Shown here in pieces: positions 25,468 to 33,193 of a DNA stretch of 64,000 nt. The notes under the pieces were generated by a model, which had not been told where the DNA came from, searched no databases, and saw only the letters and a list, made by a program, of their open reading frames with translations. The DNA comes from Streptomyces canus (GTDB lineage: Bacteria; Actinomycetota; Actinomycetes; Streptomycetales; Streptomycetaceae): positions 248,001 through 312,000 of the forward strand of contig NZ_KQ948661.1 in the NCBI RefSeq assembly GCF_001514145.1, written 5' to 3'. The position numbers were made by a program, and so were the translations under genes. Position 1 is the stretch's first letter; the number at the start of each line of letters is the position of its first letter.

Positions 25468-26609
25468 CAGCCGACCTTGGAGTCCGGGACGGGGGCGTCC
25501 GTAAGGCCCTGCGCGTGCGCCCCGCGGATCGCCTCGCCGATGGCCTGCTGGGAAACCACGCCGGCCACCCGCCCCTCGGTGTCGACACCGACGGCCCACC
25601 CGGTGGGCGAGAGCACGGCGCAGTCCAGCGCGGCCCGCAGCGAGTCCGTGCCGGCGACGAACGGCCGCCCGTAGGGCAGCAGTTGCCCGATGTCGACGCT
25701 CCCGGCGGTCAGCTGTCGCGGCTCGCTCCAGCCGAGGGGCTTGCCGTCCACGTCGGTGACGAGGAGATAGGGGGCCTCGGCCGTCTCCCGCGCGGCGATC
25801 TGCTCGGCGGTGGCGTCGACCGCGACGACCGGCCCGGTGAGCAGTCGCAGGCCGGCGGAAGGGAAGAAGGAGAGCCGCCGGATGCCGCGGTCGGTGCCGA
25901 GGAAGTCCTCGACGAACGCGTCGGCGGGGCTGGAGAGCAGTTCGGCGGGCGGCGCGTACTGGGCGAGCTTGCCGCCGGTGCGCATCACGGCGACCATCGT
26001 GCCGATCTTGACGGCCTCGTCGATGTCATGGGTGACGAAGACGATGGTCTTGCCCAACTCGTCCTGGATGCGCAGGAGTTCGTCCTGGAGCCCCTTGCGG
26101 ACGACGGGGTCGACGGCCGAGAACGGCTCGTCCATCAGGAGTACCGGCGGATCGGCGGCGAGCGCCCGCGCCACACCGACGCGCTGCTGCTGTCCGCCGG
26201 ACAGCTGGTAGGGGTACCGCTTGGCGAGCGAGCCGTCGAGTCCGACCCGCTCCATCAGCTCCCGGGCCCGGGCCCGCGCCTTCTCCTTGCCCCAGCCCAG
26301 CATCCGGGGCACGGTGGCGATGTTGTCGACGATGGTGCGGTGCTGGAAGAGACCGGCGTTCTGGATGACGTACCCCATGGACCGGCGCAGCGTGTTCACC
26401 GGCTGCTGCCGGCTGTCCTTGCCGTCGATCAGGATGGTCCCCTCACTGGGCTCGACCATCCGGTTGATCATGCGCAGGGTCGTCGTCTTGCCGCAGCCCG
26501 AGGGACCGACGAGGACGGTGATCGAACGGTCGGGGATCTCCAACGAGAGCCGGTCGACCGCCACCGTGCCGTCCGGGTACCGCTTGGTGACTGAATCTAT
26601 CCGTATCAA
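25467..26609 (-). CDS. Osmoprotectant ABC transporter ATPase with CBS domains
   Basis: The protein has 380 residues. The ATPase domain (about 1-240) has Walker A GPSGCGKTT at 34-42, LSGGQQQR near 136 and LLMDEPFSAVDP. A C-terminal CBS pair (about 255-370) is visible from LVTDVDGKPLGWSEPRQL and SPTGWAVGVDTEGRVAGVVSQ. In OpuA/OpuC systems, CBS domains sense ionic strength or nucleotides and gate transport. The apparent start is TTG at 26609 with only a weak, distant ribosome site, so poor translation or a leaderless start is possible. Confidence 0.92.
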   Translation of the reverse strand: MIRIDSVTKRYPDGTVAVDRLSLEIPDRSITVLVGPSGCGKTTTLRMINRMVEPSEGTILIDGKDSRQQPVNTLRRSMGYVIQNAGLFQHRTIVDNIATVPRMLGWGKEKARARARELMERVGLDGSLAKRYPYQLSGGQQQRVGVARALAADPPVLLMDEPFSAVDPVVRKGLQDELLRIQDELGKTIVFVTHDIDEAVKIGTMVAVMRTGGKLAQYAPPAELLSSPADAFVEDFLGTDRGIRRLSFFPSAGLRLLTGPVVAVDATAEQIAARETAEAPYLLVTDVDGKPLGWSEPRQLTAGSVDIGQLLPYGRPFVAGTDSLRAALDCAVLSPTGWAVGVDTEGRVAGVVSQQAIGEAIRGAHAQGLTDAPVPDSKVG

Positions 26610-26681
26610 AGCGCCGAATACCCTTCGGGTCTGGCAGAAGTTGTCCGCATTCGGCCGGTCGGGCAGGCCGTCCGGCAGAGT

Positions 26682-27872
26682 CTAGACGGGTTGTGTTACG
26701 TGACGGCGGTCGAGGTCTTCCACCCTTTCGGACCCCTCGATGAGCCGCAGAGTGCCCTGTCCGTCGACGGCGCCAGGTTCCAGGCACTGGGTGGCGTCGA
26801 CGAAGAGGGCGTAGTTCACACCGCCGGTGTGTGCCGAGCGGAAGCGGATGCCGTCGACACTCAGCTCGGCGGACTGGCGGAAGTAGTCGGTCAGGTACTG
26901 CGTGGGGCGGTAGTCGCGGTGCTTGCGGCCGTCGTAGAAGACCGGTCGGCTGAGGTCCCTGGCGAAGTCCCGGAGGAAGACGAGGGAGTCGCGGCGGGCG
27001 GCGTGCCTGCGGTCGAACAGGCTCGGCGGTTCGGGGATGTCGACGAGGTCGAGGAGCCGCAGCGGGCGGGTCGTCTCGAAGGCCGCGACGGCGGCGAAGG
27101 GACGGCCGTCCCGCGCGGAGATCTCCACGACGGCCGTTCCGGCGGCGGCGGAACCGTAGAACAACGGAATGCCCGCACGGCTCATACGGTTCTCCGCCGC
27201 GCGCTCGGGGGGTACCGAGCCGATGTCGGCGGCCCGGTAGCCGGGGAGGGTCTTGTCCGAGCGCATCCGGCCGCGCCAGATCTTCACGCCCGGTTCGATG
27301 CGCATGACCAGATTCTCGTCACGGACGATGCCGGCGATCCGGCCCATGAGGGATTCGAGCCGGTCCCGGTCGGAACCGGGTGACGGGTCGCTGTCCGGTA
27401 AGTCCAGGTCGCGCGCGGCCACCGTCCGGCACAGCCCCTCCCAACTGTCCCGCACCGCGCTGGAGCGGGGCACGTACGCGACCGGGTCGCCGTCCCACTC
27501 CCGCCGGTCGATGTACTCCTGGACGGCCTTGAGCACGTCGGCGTCGAGCACCGGCTCACAGGCCTCCGCGACCGCCTGTGCCGGATCGGGCGGCACCTTG
27601 TGGGAGTCGCCGTGCGGCCACTCCACAGGCGCGTCGGCCGGGCAGCCGTATCCGGACAGCGCGAAGAGGACGGTGTCGGCGAGCCGGCCGACCAGGACGA
27701 CCTGCGCGGGGCCGCGCGCGCCCTCGGGACAGAAGGCGCACCTGCCCTCGAACGCCGCACCCCGGAGCTCTTCGTCCAGATACCGGTCATGGATGTGGGC
27801 GAAGCACAACGCCCTGTCGTCCACGGCCGGTTTACGGTACGCGGCCCCGTCGTCGCCGTCGGCGCTCTCCAT
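26682..27872 (-). CDS. RES-domain protein with Cys-rich N-terminal (HEPN/RES NTD-like) domain
   Basis: The protein has 396 residues. The N-terminal part has a CF..H..D...L pattern with Cys23, His26, Cys45 and Cys48, resembling the domain that precedes RES in many bacterial proteins. The C-terminal RES domain (about 205-360) shows KIWRGRM (Arg), ENRMSRAGIPLFYGSAAAGTAVVEI (Tyr and Glu) and IRFRSAHTGGVNYALF (Ser and Asn) at 342-357. RES proteins characterised as toxins degrade NAD+ or transfer ADP-ribose. No Xre-type antitoxin gene is adjacent. It lies 57 nt downstream of a hydrolase-macro gene on the same strand. The ATG has no clear ribosome site. Confidence 0.85.
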   Translation of the reverse strand: MESADGDDGAAYRKPAVDDRALCFAHIHDRYLDEELRGAAFEGRCAFCPEGARGPAQVVLVGRLADTVLFALSGYGCPADAPVEWPHGDSHKVPPDPAQAVAEACEPVLDADVLKAVQEYIDRREWDGDPVAYVPRSSAVRDSWEGLCRTVAARDLDLPDSDPSPGSDRDRLESLMGRIAGIVRDENLVMRIEPGVKIWRGRMRSDKTLPGYRAADIGSVPPERAAENRMSRAGIPLFYGSAAAGTAVVEISARDGRPFAAVAAFETTRPLRLLDLVDIPEPPSLFDRRHAARRDSLVFLRDFARDLSRPVFYDGRKHRDYRPTQYLTDYFRQSAELSVDGIRFRSAHTGGVNYALFVDATQCLEPGAVDGQGTLRLIEGSERVEDLDRRHVTQPV

Positions 27873-27929
27873 GTGTCAACGGTACAGGCGGCGAATCGGC
27901 ACAGCAGCGCGAACCACCGGAGGGCGCAC

Positions 27930-29387
27930 CTAGGCGGCCTCGTTCTCCGCCTTCTTGGCCAGCAGCAGGTCCTTGATCAGGTCGAAGCTGCGCCTTCTGC
28001 GGGCGGCGAAGTGGATGCTCCAGGAACTGTCGTCGGACAGTTCGGTCATCAGCGCGTCCCAGACGAGCTCGAAGCTCTTGGCGAGCGTGATGTCGCCGCG
28101 GCCGGACCCGAGCAGGGGCAGGCAGATGGAGCTGAGGGGCAGGTTCAGCTCGGCGCGCTCTCTGCGGGCCACCTTAAAGATGTTGTGCGTGGCCTTGGTG
28201 ATGGCGTGCCGGTTGACGGTGTACTCGCCGGTGCCGTCCACGGGGGTGACGACGGCCGCGTGGTAGATGCGGCGGACGTCGCATTCGGCGAGCGCGCCGG
28301 AGGGGGTCGGCGCGACCGTGCCTTCGAGGACCGGAAGGCCGTAGCGGGCGTGGGCGCGCAGCCAGGCGATGAGGCTGTCGCCTGCCACGTCCTCGAGGAT
28401 CTCGCCGCCTGCTCCTTTGATGGCGGCGGCCCGGCGCAGACTGCCCGAGGTCGAGGACTTGAAGAACTGCGACATCTGCAAGTAGATGTTCTCCGAGGAC
28501 ACGATGATGTCGATACCGGACAGCTGTTCCAGTGGACCTCCGTGTATGAAGAATGGAGTGGCGGAATCACCGGTCCGTACGACCACCGGTCCGAACATCT
28601 GGTGTTCCGCCAGGAACTCCTCACCTTTCGCTGCCGATTGCGAGTGAGTGGGCTCACCCGAAACGGACTCCTCGGGAAATGGCTCCCGCAGGGCCTTGTC
28701 CAGATCGCCCAGCAGGGCGCGTACGAGCCGCCCGTCAGAGCTGGGCTTGATGACGGAGAAATGGTCGCCGGGCAGTACCCCGGTGTCGGGGAAGACGCTC
28801 ACGGCCGAGGAGGGCGAGACCACGTTGTCGCTCTCGCCGGCGTAGGACACGAGGGGGATCGGGCAGCGGTCGCTGGATACGTACCGGGCATGCACGATGC
28901 CCGTCATCACCCTGCGCTGCGCTTCCTGCACCGGACCGTGGAGCGGCCTCAACTCACGTTCCTGGGCGTTGCCGATGGCACCCATGAGACCGCGGCGCGC
29001 CAACAGGAGGAGATCCGAACCGTTGTTGGGGCAGGCGAACATGACCACGCGCCGGATCCGGGCGAGTTCCCACCCCCGCCCTTCCTCGAGCATCCTCGAC
29101 AGGTATCTCTGGACCACGAGTCCGCCCTGGCTGTGGGTGACGAACACCAGGCGCTCGTGGGAGATCGGCTGGCCGTCGAGATAACTCCTGAGGCTCCCGG
29201 CGACGGTGTCGAGGGTCGGCGATTTGCGCAGCGGATTCATCGACGTGCGGGTCGTCGCGTAGTCGAAGAAAAGTAAATCGAAATCCTGTGCAATGCGGGG
29301 TATCCCGGATAACTGCGCCCTGAGGTCGCGCCAGGTGTCCGACGAGGAGAACAGCCCATGGACGAAGACGATCGCGGCCCTGACCAT
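27930..29387 (-). CDS. Serine alpha/beta-hydrolase fused to macro-like domain
   Basis: The protein has 485 residues from the ATG at 29387, behind GGGGGAAG. Residues 1-235 form an alpha/beta-hydrolase (lipase/PGAP1-like): AIVFVHGLFSSSDTW, nucleophile elbow THSQGG (Ser86), Asp187 in GESDNVV and His209 in PGDHFSVI. Residues of about 285-465 read like a macro (ADP-ribose-binding) domain: GIDIIVSSEN, RRIYHAAVV and CLPLLGSGRGDITLAKSFELVW, with a central insert. There is no signal peptide or membrane helix. The RES gene follows in the same operon. The macro call rests on motif order and needs a structure comparison. No natural function is known to me for this combination. Confidence 0.8.
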   Translation of the reverse strand: MVRAAIVFVHGLFSSSDTWRDLRAQLSGIPRIAQDFDLLFFDYATTRTSMNPLRKSPTLDTVAGSLRSYLDGQPISHERLVFVTHSQGGLVVQRYLSRMLEEGRGWELARIRRVVMFACPNNGSDLLLLARRGLMGAIGNAQERELRPLHGPVQEAQRRVMTGIVHARYVSSDRCPIPLVSYAGESDNVVSPSSAVSVFPDTGVLPGDHFSVIKPSSDGRLVRALLGDLDKALREPFPEESVSGEPTHSQSAAKGEEFLAEHQMFGPVVVRTGDSATPFFIHGGPLEQLSGIDIIVSSENIYLQMSQFFKSSTSGSLRRAAAIKGAGGEILEDVAGDSLIAWLRAHARYGLPVLEGTVAPTPSGALAECDVRRIYHAAVVTPVDGTGEYTVNRHAITKATHNIFKVARRERAELNLPLSSICLPLLGSGRGDITLAKSFELVWDALMTELSDDSSWSIHFAARRRRSFDLIKDLLLAKKAENEAA

Positions 29388-29619
29388 ACTTCCCCCCGTT
29401 GATGCGTTCCGCGCCCCCGGGCGGCCCGTTTCAGCTCCCAGGAATATAACCGTCCCGGGCCCGCGCCAACCGTCGTTTCCAGGTGCCGCGGCAGGGCCGG
29501 CTGTGGGCACCCTGTGAGTCCCCTGATTCTCATCCTTCGTTCAGCGAAGCCACAGGGATCACCCAGCACCGGGCCCGATGGTCATGACAACCACCGCTCG
29601 GAGACCTGGAGTACGTGCC

Positions 29620-31668
29620 ATGACGACCCTCGCCCCACCGCCCGCGCCGACCACCCAGGACGGCCGGCACCGGGCCGCGCCGCCCGCCGCGCGCAGCCGG
29701 CTGCGCGCACTGTTCACCGGTCCCCCGCAGGATCCGCGCTGGGCCCGCCCCGCGCTGTGGGCGATCCTGGTGCTGGCCACGGCACTGTACGCCTGGAACA
29801 TGTCGTCGATCAGCGGCAACACCTTCTACGACGCGGCCGTCTACTCCGGCACCAAGAGCTGGAAGGCGTTCTTCTTCGGCGCCCTCGACTCGGGCGGCTT
29901 CATCACGGTCGACAAACCGCCCTTCGCGCTGTGGGTGATGGGGCTCTCGGCGCGTGTCCTCGGGTACGGCACCTGGCAGTTGATGCTGCCGATGGTCGCG
30001 CTCGGCACCGGCTCGGTGGCCCTGCTGTACCGCATGGTCAAGCGGGACTTCGGCGCCACCGCGGCCACGATCGCGGCGCTCGCGCTCACCCTCACGCCGA
30101 TCACTGTCGCCATCACCCGGGACACCAACCCGGACCCGGTCCTGGTCTTCCTGATGCTGCTGGGCGCGGCCGCCCTGATGAAGGCCGTGCGCACCGGGAA
30201 GCTGTTGCCGCTGGTGTGGTCCGGGGTGGCGATCGGCTTCGCGTTCAACACCAAGATGATGCAGGCGTACGTCGTCCTGCCGGCCTTCTTCCTCGTCTAC
30301 CTGTGGGCCACCCCGCTCAATCTGGGCAGGCGCGTCCGCAACCTCGCCGTCGGCACCGTCGCGCTGGTCGTCTCCAGCGCCTGGTGGATGGTGGTCGTCG
30401 ACCTCGTTCCGGCGTCCTCCCGGCCGTACATCGGCGGCTCCACCGACAACACGGTGTGGGACCTGGTCATCGGTTACAACGGCTTCGGCCGGATCTTCGG
30501 GGCGAGTTCCTCGGTGGGCTCGCAGGGCAACGGCGCCAGTTTCGGCGGCGAGGCGGGTCTGTACCGGCTGTTCAACAGCATCATGGGCGGCCAGATCTCC
30601 TGGCTGATCCCCTTCGCGCTCGTCGCCCTGATCGGCGGTCTGGTGCTGCGCGGCCGGGCCCCTCGCACGGACGCCGAGCGGGCGGCACTGCTGCTGTGGG
30701 GCGGCTGGTTCGTCCTGCACTACCTGACCTTCGCGCTCGCCGAGGGCACCTTCCACCCGTACTACGTCACCGCCATGGCGCCCGGCATCGCGGCTCTGGC
30801 CGGTATCGGCGGCGTGATGCTCTACCGGGCCTTCCGTGAGGGTTCGGCGGCGGTGGGGGTCCCCCCGCGCAAGCGCGTTCGAGCGTGGGGGAGGGCGTGG
30901 GTGCTGCCGACGGCGATCGCGGGCAGCACGGTGTGGGCGGTCGTCCTGCTCCAGCGGGTCTCCGGCTCCGGGACGCCGTACACGGTCGCCGAGGTCGTGG
31001 CCGGGGTCGCGGGTGCGGTCGCCGTGATCGGGCTGCTGCTGGGCCGGTTCACCGGGCGGCAGCGGCTGACCGGCATCGCGGCCCTCGCGGCGGTCGTCGC
31101 GCTGCTCGCCGGTCCCGCCGCGTACGCGGCGTCGGCGGCCGGCTCCAGCACCAACGGCACCAACCCGACGGCCGGTCCGAGCACCGGCGGCATGGGCGGG
31201 GGCGGCGGCATGGGCGGGGGGCAGCGGCCCAGTGGGAGCGGCGGCCCGGGCGGCGGCACGGGCACGAGCAACAGCGCGCCGAGCAGCTCCAGCAGCCAGT
31301 CCACGGGCCAGTCCGCGTCCGGCCGTACCGCCGGAGGCATGGGCGACACCCAGGTCTCCTCCGCGATGATCTCGTATCTGAAGAAGAACCAGGACGGCGC
31401 CACCTGGCTGGTCGCGGTCGCCACCGACCAGACCGCCTCCTCGATCATCCTGGAGTCCGGTGAGCCGGTGATCTCCATGGGCGGCTGGTCCGGCTCCGAC
31501 AACGCCATGACCCTCGCCAAGCTGAAGGGCCTCGTGAAGTCCGGCAAGCTGCACTACATCGTCGTCAGCGACAGCGGCCAGGGTTCCTCGAACTCCGAGA
31601 TCTCCACCTGGGTCAAGAAGAACGGCACGGCGGTCTCGGCCTACAGCGGCTTGTACCGCCTCGGCTGA
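29620..31668 (+). CDS. GT39-family membrane glycosyltransferase (PMT/ArnT-like)
   Basis: The protein has 682 residues from the ATG at 29620, which has GGAG 8 nt upstream. Earlier in-frame ATGs at 29578 and 29584 lack one. About 11 membrane helices are visible. The first extracytoplasmic loop NTFYDAAVYSGTKSWKAFFFGALDSGGFITVDKPPFALW has the acidic residue pattern of GT39 enzymes that use polyprenyl-phosphate sugars. A Gly/Ser-rich linker (about residues 510-570) leads to a globular extracytoplasmic end. Residues of about 410-425 are encoded by a hairpin repeat. A perfect 17-bp hairpin follows the gene. Confidence 0.9.
   Translation: MTTLAPPPAPTTQDGRHRAAPPAARSRLRALFTGPPQDPRWARPALWAILVLATALYAWNMSSISGNTFYDAAVYSGTKSWKAFFFGALDSGGFITVDKPPFALWVMGLSARVLGYGTWQLMLPMVALGTGSVALLYRMVKRDFGATAATIAALALTLTPITVAITRDTNPDPVLVFLMLLGAAALMKAVRTGKLLPLVWSGVAIGFAFNTKMMQAYVVLPAFFLVYLWATPLNLGRRVRNLAVGTVALVVSSAWWMVVVDLVPASSRPYIGGSTDNTVWDLVIGYNGFGRIFGASSSVGSQGNGASFGGEAGLYRLFNSIMGGQISWLIPFALVALIGGLVLRGRAPRTDAERAALLLWGGWFVLHYLTFALAEGTFHPYYVTAMAPGIAALAGIGGVMLYRAFREGSAAVGVPPRKRVRAWGRAWVLPTAIAGSTVWAVVLLQRVSGSGTPYTVAEVVAGVAGAVAVIGLLLGRFTGRQRLTGIAALAAVVALLAGPAAYAASAAGSSTNGTNPTAGPSTGGMGGGGGMGGGQRPSGSGGPGGGTGTSNSAPSSSSSQSTGQSASGRTAGGMGDTQVSSAMISYLKKNQDGATWLVAVATDQTASSIILESGEPVISMGGWSGSDNAMTLAKLKGLVKSGKLHYIVVSDSGQGSSNSEISTWVKKNGTAVSAYSGLYRLG
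30851..30896 (+). repeat. GC-rich hairpin repeat inside GT39 gene
   Basis: CGGTGGGGGTCCCCCCGCGC and GCGTGGGGGAGG flank a short AAGCGCGTTCGA centre, giving an imperfect inverted repeat. It is of a kind often seen between Streptomyces genes. Here it is read in frame as VGVPPRKRVRAWGRAW between membrane helices. Confidence 0.6.
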
Positions 31669-31686
31669 CCGGCACGTGGACACGCG

Positions 31687-31726
31687 GAGGGCGGGCCGCC
31701 GGTGAACAAACCGGCGGCCCGCCCTC
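31687..31726. terminator. Perfect 17-bp hairpin between convergent genes
   Basis: Positions 31687-31703 pair without mismatch with 31710-31726 around the loop GAACAA. No T-tract follows. It separates the GT39 gene from the convergent ApbE gene and likely terminates both. Confidence 0.88.
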
Positions 31727-31739
31727 GTGACGTGTCCGG

Positions 31740-32465
31740 TCAGGGGACGGCCGGGAAGTCCGGCGTCCGCAGTACCCGGCGCTCCGCGTCCACCGCGAAG
31801 ACCTCGCAGCCCGGCAGGGAGGCGGCCCAGTCGACGCCCTCGGCGCCCATGGCGAAGGCCGCCGTGGCGACCGAGTCGGCCTCCGTGAGGGTCGGGGCCA
31901 CGACCGTGAGGCTGAGGAGGCCCGTCGCCGCACGTCCGGTCCGGCCGTCGACGATGTGGTCGCCCCGCTCGTAGCGCGCGGACGTCGCGACCGCCCCGCC
32001 GTCGAGCGAGAGGACCGTGCACAGTTTGTCGGCGTGTTCGGGGTGCCGTACGCCCACCCGCCAGGGACCGCCGGCGGCGACCACGTCACCGCCGGCGTTG
32101 AGGACGAACCGCGTCGCGCCGGCCGCTGTCAGCACCTGAGCCGCCCGCTGCACCGACCAGCCCTTGACCACCGCGCAGGGGTCGAGCCGGCGACCGGGCA
32201 GCCGTACGTCGAAGGCGCCGCCGGTGGCCTTTCGGTAGTGCTCGCACAGGTCGAGGATCTCGCGCAGGTCCGCGCTCAGCCCGTCCGCGGACAGCTCGCC
32301 CCGGTCGTACCGCGACACCTCGCTGTCCTCCTTGAACGGGCTGAACCGGGCATCGGCCTCGCACAGCCAGGCGAAGACCGCGTCCGCCGCCGACTCGGGG
32401 ACGTCCTCGTCGTCGACCCGCAGCGAGACCGGGAACCCCATGACGTGTTCGACGCGGTGCAGCAT
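31740..32465 (-). CDS. apbE: FAD:protein FMN transferase
   Basis: The protein has 241 residues, an ApbE family protein. VMGFPVSLRV at the start, DARFSPFKEDSEVSRYDRGE, the DPCAVVKGWSVQRAA motif, FVLNAGGDVVAAG and ERGDHIVDGRTGR are all family landmarks. ApbE proteins attach FMN to Thr in flavin-carrying proteins at the outer membrane face. No clear export signal is seen. The operon partner just upstream is a double FMN-binding-domain protein, the obvious substrate. A longer open frame upstream is a shadow of that gene. Confidence 0.92.
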   Translation of the reverse strand: MLHRVEHVMGFPVSLRVDDEDVPESAADAVFAWLCEADARFSPFKEDSEVSRYDRGELSADGLSADLREILDLCEHYRKATGGAFDVRLPGRRLDPCAVVKGWSVQRAAQVLTAAGATRFVLNAGGDVVAAGGPWRVGVRHPEHADKLCTVLSLDGGAVATSARYERGDHIVDGRTGRAATGLLSLTVVAPTLTEADSVATAAFAMGAEGVDWAASLPGCEVFAVDAERRVLRTPDFPAVP

Positions 32466-32475
32466 GATCGGTACC

Positions 32476-33183
32476 TCAGCCCCTCGCGTCGATCGCGGCC
32501 TGGAGGGACTCCTTGTAGGCGTCACTGGTGATGGTCGCGCCGGACACCGTGTCGATGTCCGCACTCTGCGCCTCCAGCGTCTCCGCCACCAGCTTCGGCA
32601 CGGCGGCCGTCGTCTGCGGGTGGTTCGGCTGCTGGAGCATCTTCACCGCGGTGATCTTCGTACCGGAGAAGGTCACCTGGACCTGTACGGGGCCCTTCTC
32701 CGTGCTGAGGGCCGAACCGTCGACGGTCTGGGAAGACGCCTCGGAAGCGGCCGAGGGCGAGGCCGACGCCGCCTTCGCGTTGTCGTCGATCGCGGCCTGG
32801 AGGGACTCCTTGTAGGCCTCGCTGGTGATGGTCGCGCCGGACACCGTGTCGATGTCCGCACTCTGCGCCTCCAGCGTCTCCGCCACCAGCTTCGGCACGG
32901 CGGCCGTCGTCTGCGGGTGGTTCGGCTGCTGGAGCATCTTCACCGCGGTGATCTTCGTACCGGAGAAGGTCACCTGGAGCTGCACAGGGCCCTTCTCCGT
33001 GTCGACCGTCGTGGTCGTGACCACGTTCGTACCGGACGATCCGGAGGACGAGGACGACGAGGACGACGTCGAGGGCGCCGGAGTGGTCGCCTGGACGGTG
33101 GAGGACTGGGCCGACGGCTGGTAGAGCCACACGGGGACCAGGCCCGCGATGCTCAGGACGACGACAGGTATGGCTCGTTTCAC
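32476..33183 (-). CDS. Exported protein with two near-identical FMN-binding domains
   Basis: The protein has 235 residues from a GTG start. An N-terminal hydrophobic anchor (about 5-20) and a Ser/Thr-rich linker are followed by two FMN-binding domains. Each runs from TEKGPVQ to YKESLQAAID and contains the flavinylation motif SGATITS, whose second Thr would carry FMN. The two copies differ in only a few residues. With ApbE downstream and a ferric-reductase-like gene upstream, it is probably a covalently flavinylated electron carrier outside the membrane. Confidence 0.92.
   Translation of the reverse strand: MKRAIPVVVLSIAGLVPVWLYQPSAQSSTVQATTPAPSTSSSSSSSSGSSGTNVVTTTTVDTEKGPVQLQVTFSGTKITAVKMLQQPNHPQTTAAVPKLVAETLEAQSADIDTVSGATITSEAYKESLQAAIDDNAKAASASPSAASEASSQTVDGSALSTEKGPVQVQVTFSGTKITAVKMLQQPNHPQTTAAVPKLVAETLEAQSADIDTVSGATITSDAYKESLQAAIDARG
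32488..33001 (-). repeat. Direct repeat encoding duplicated FMN-binding domain
   Basis: About 217 bp at 32488-32704 recur at 32785-33001 with an offset of exactly 297 nt (99 codons). Only scattered substitutions distinguish the copies, and synonymous positions are largely identical. This points to recent duplication or ongoing gene conversion. Confidence 0.92.
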
Positions 33184-33193
33184 GGTCTGTTCC

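Noticed and set aside
27873..27890. TTGACA-like hexamer just upstream of the RES gene start as a promoter
   Set aside because: It lies only a few bases before the ATG, so no -10 box or start site could fit upstream of the gene. Co-transcription with the upstream gene is simpler.
29530..32022. An 830-residue minus-strand open frame opposite the GT39 gene
   Set aside because: It is a shadow frame without motifs. The GT39 protein has membrane helices and catalytic loop residues.
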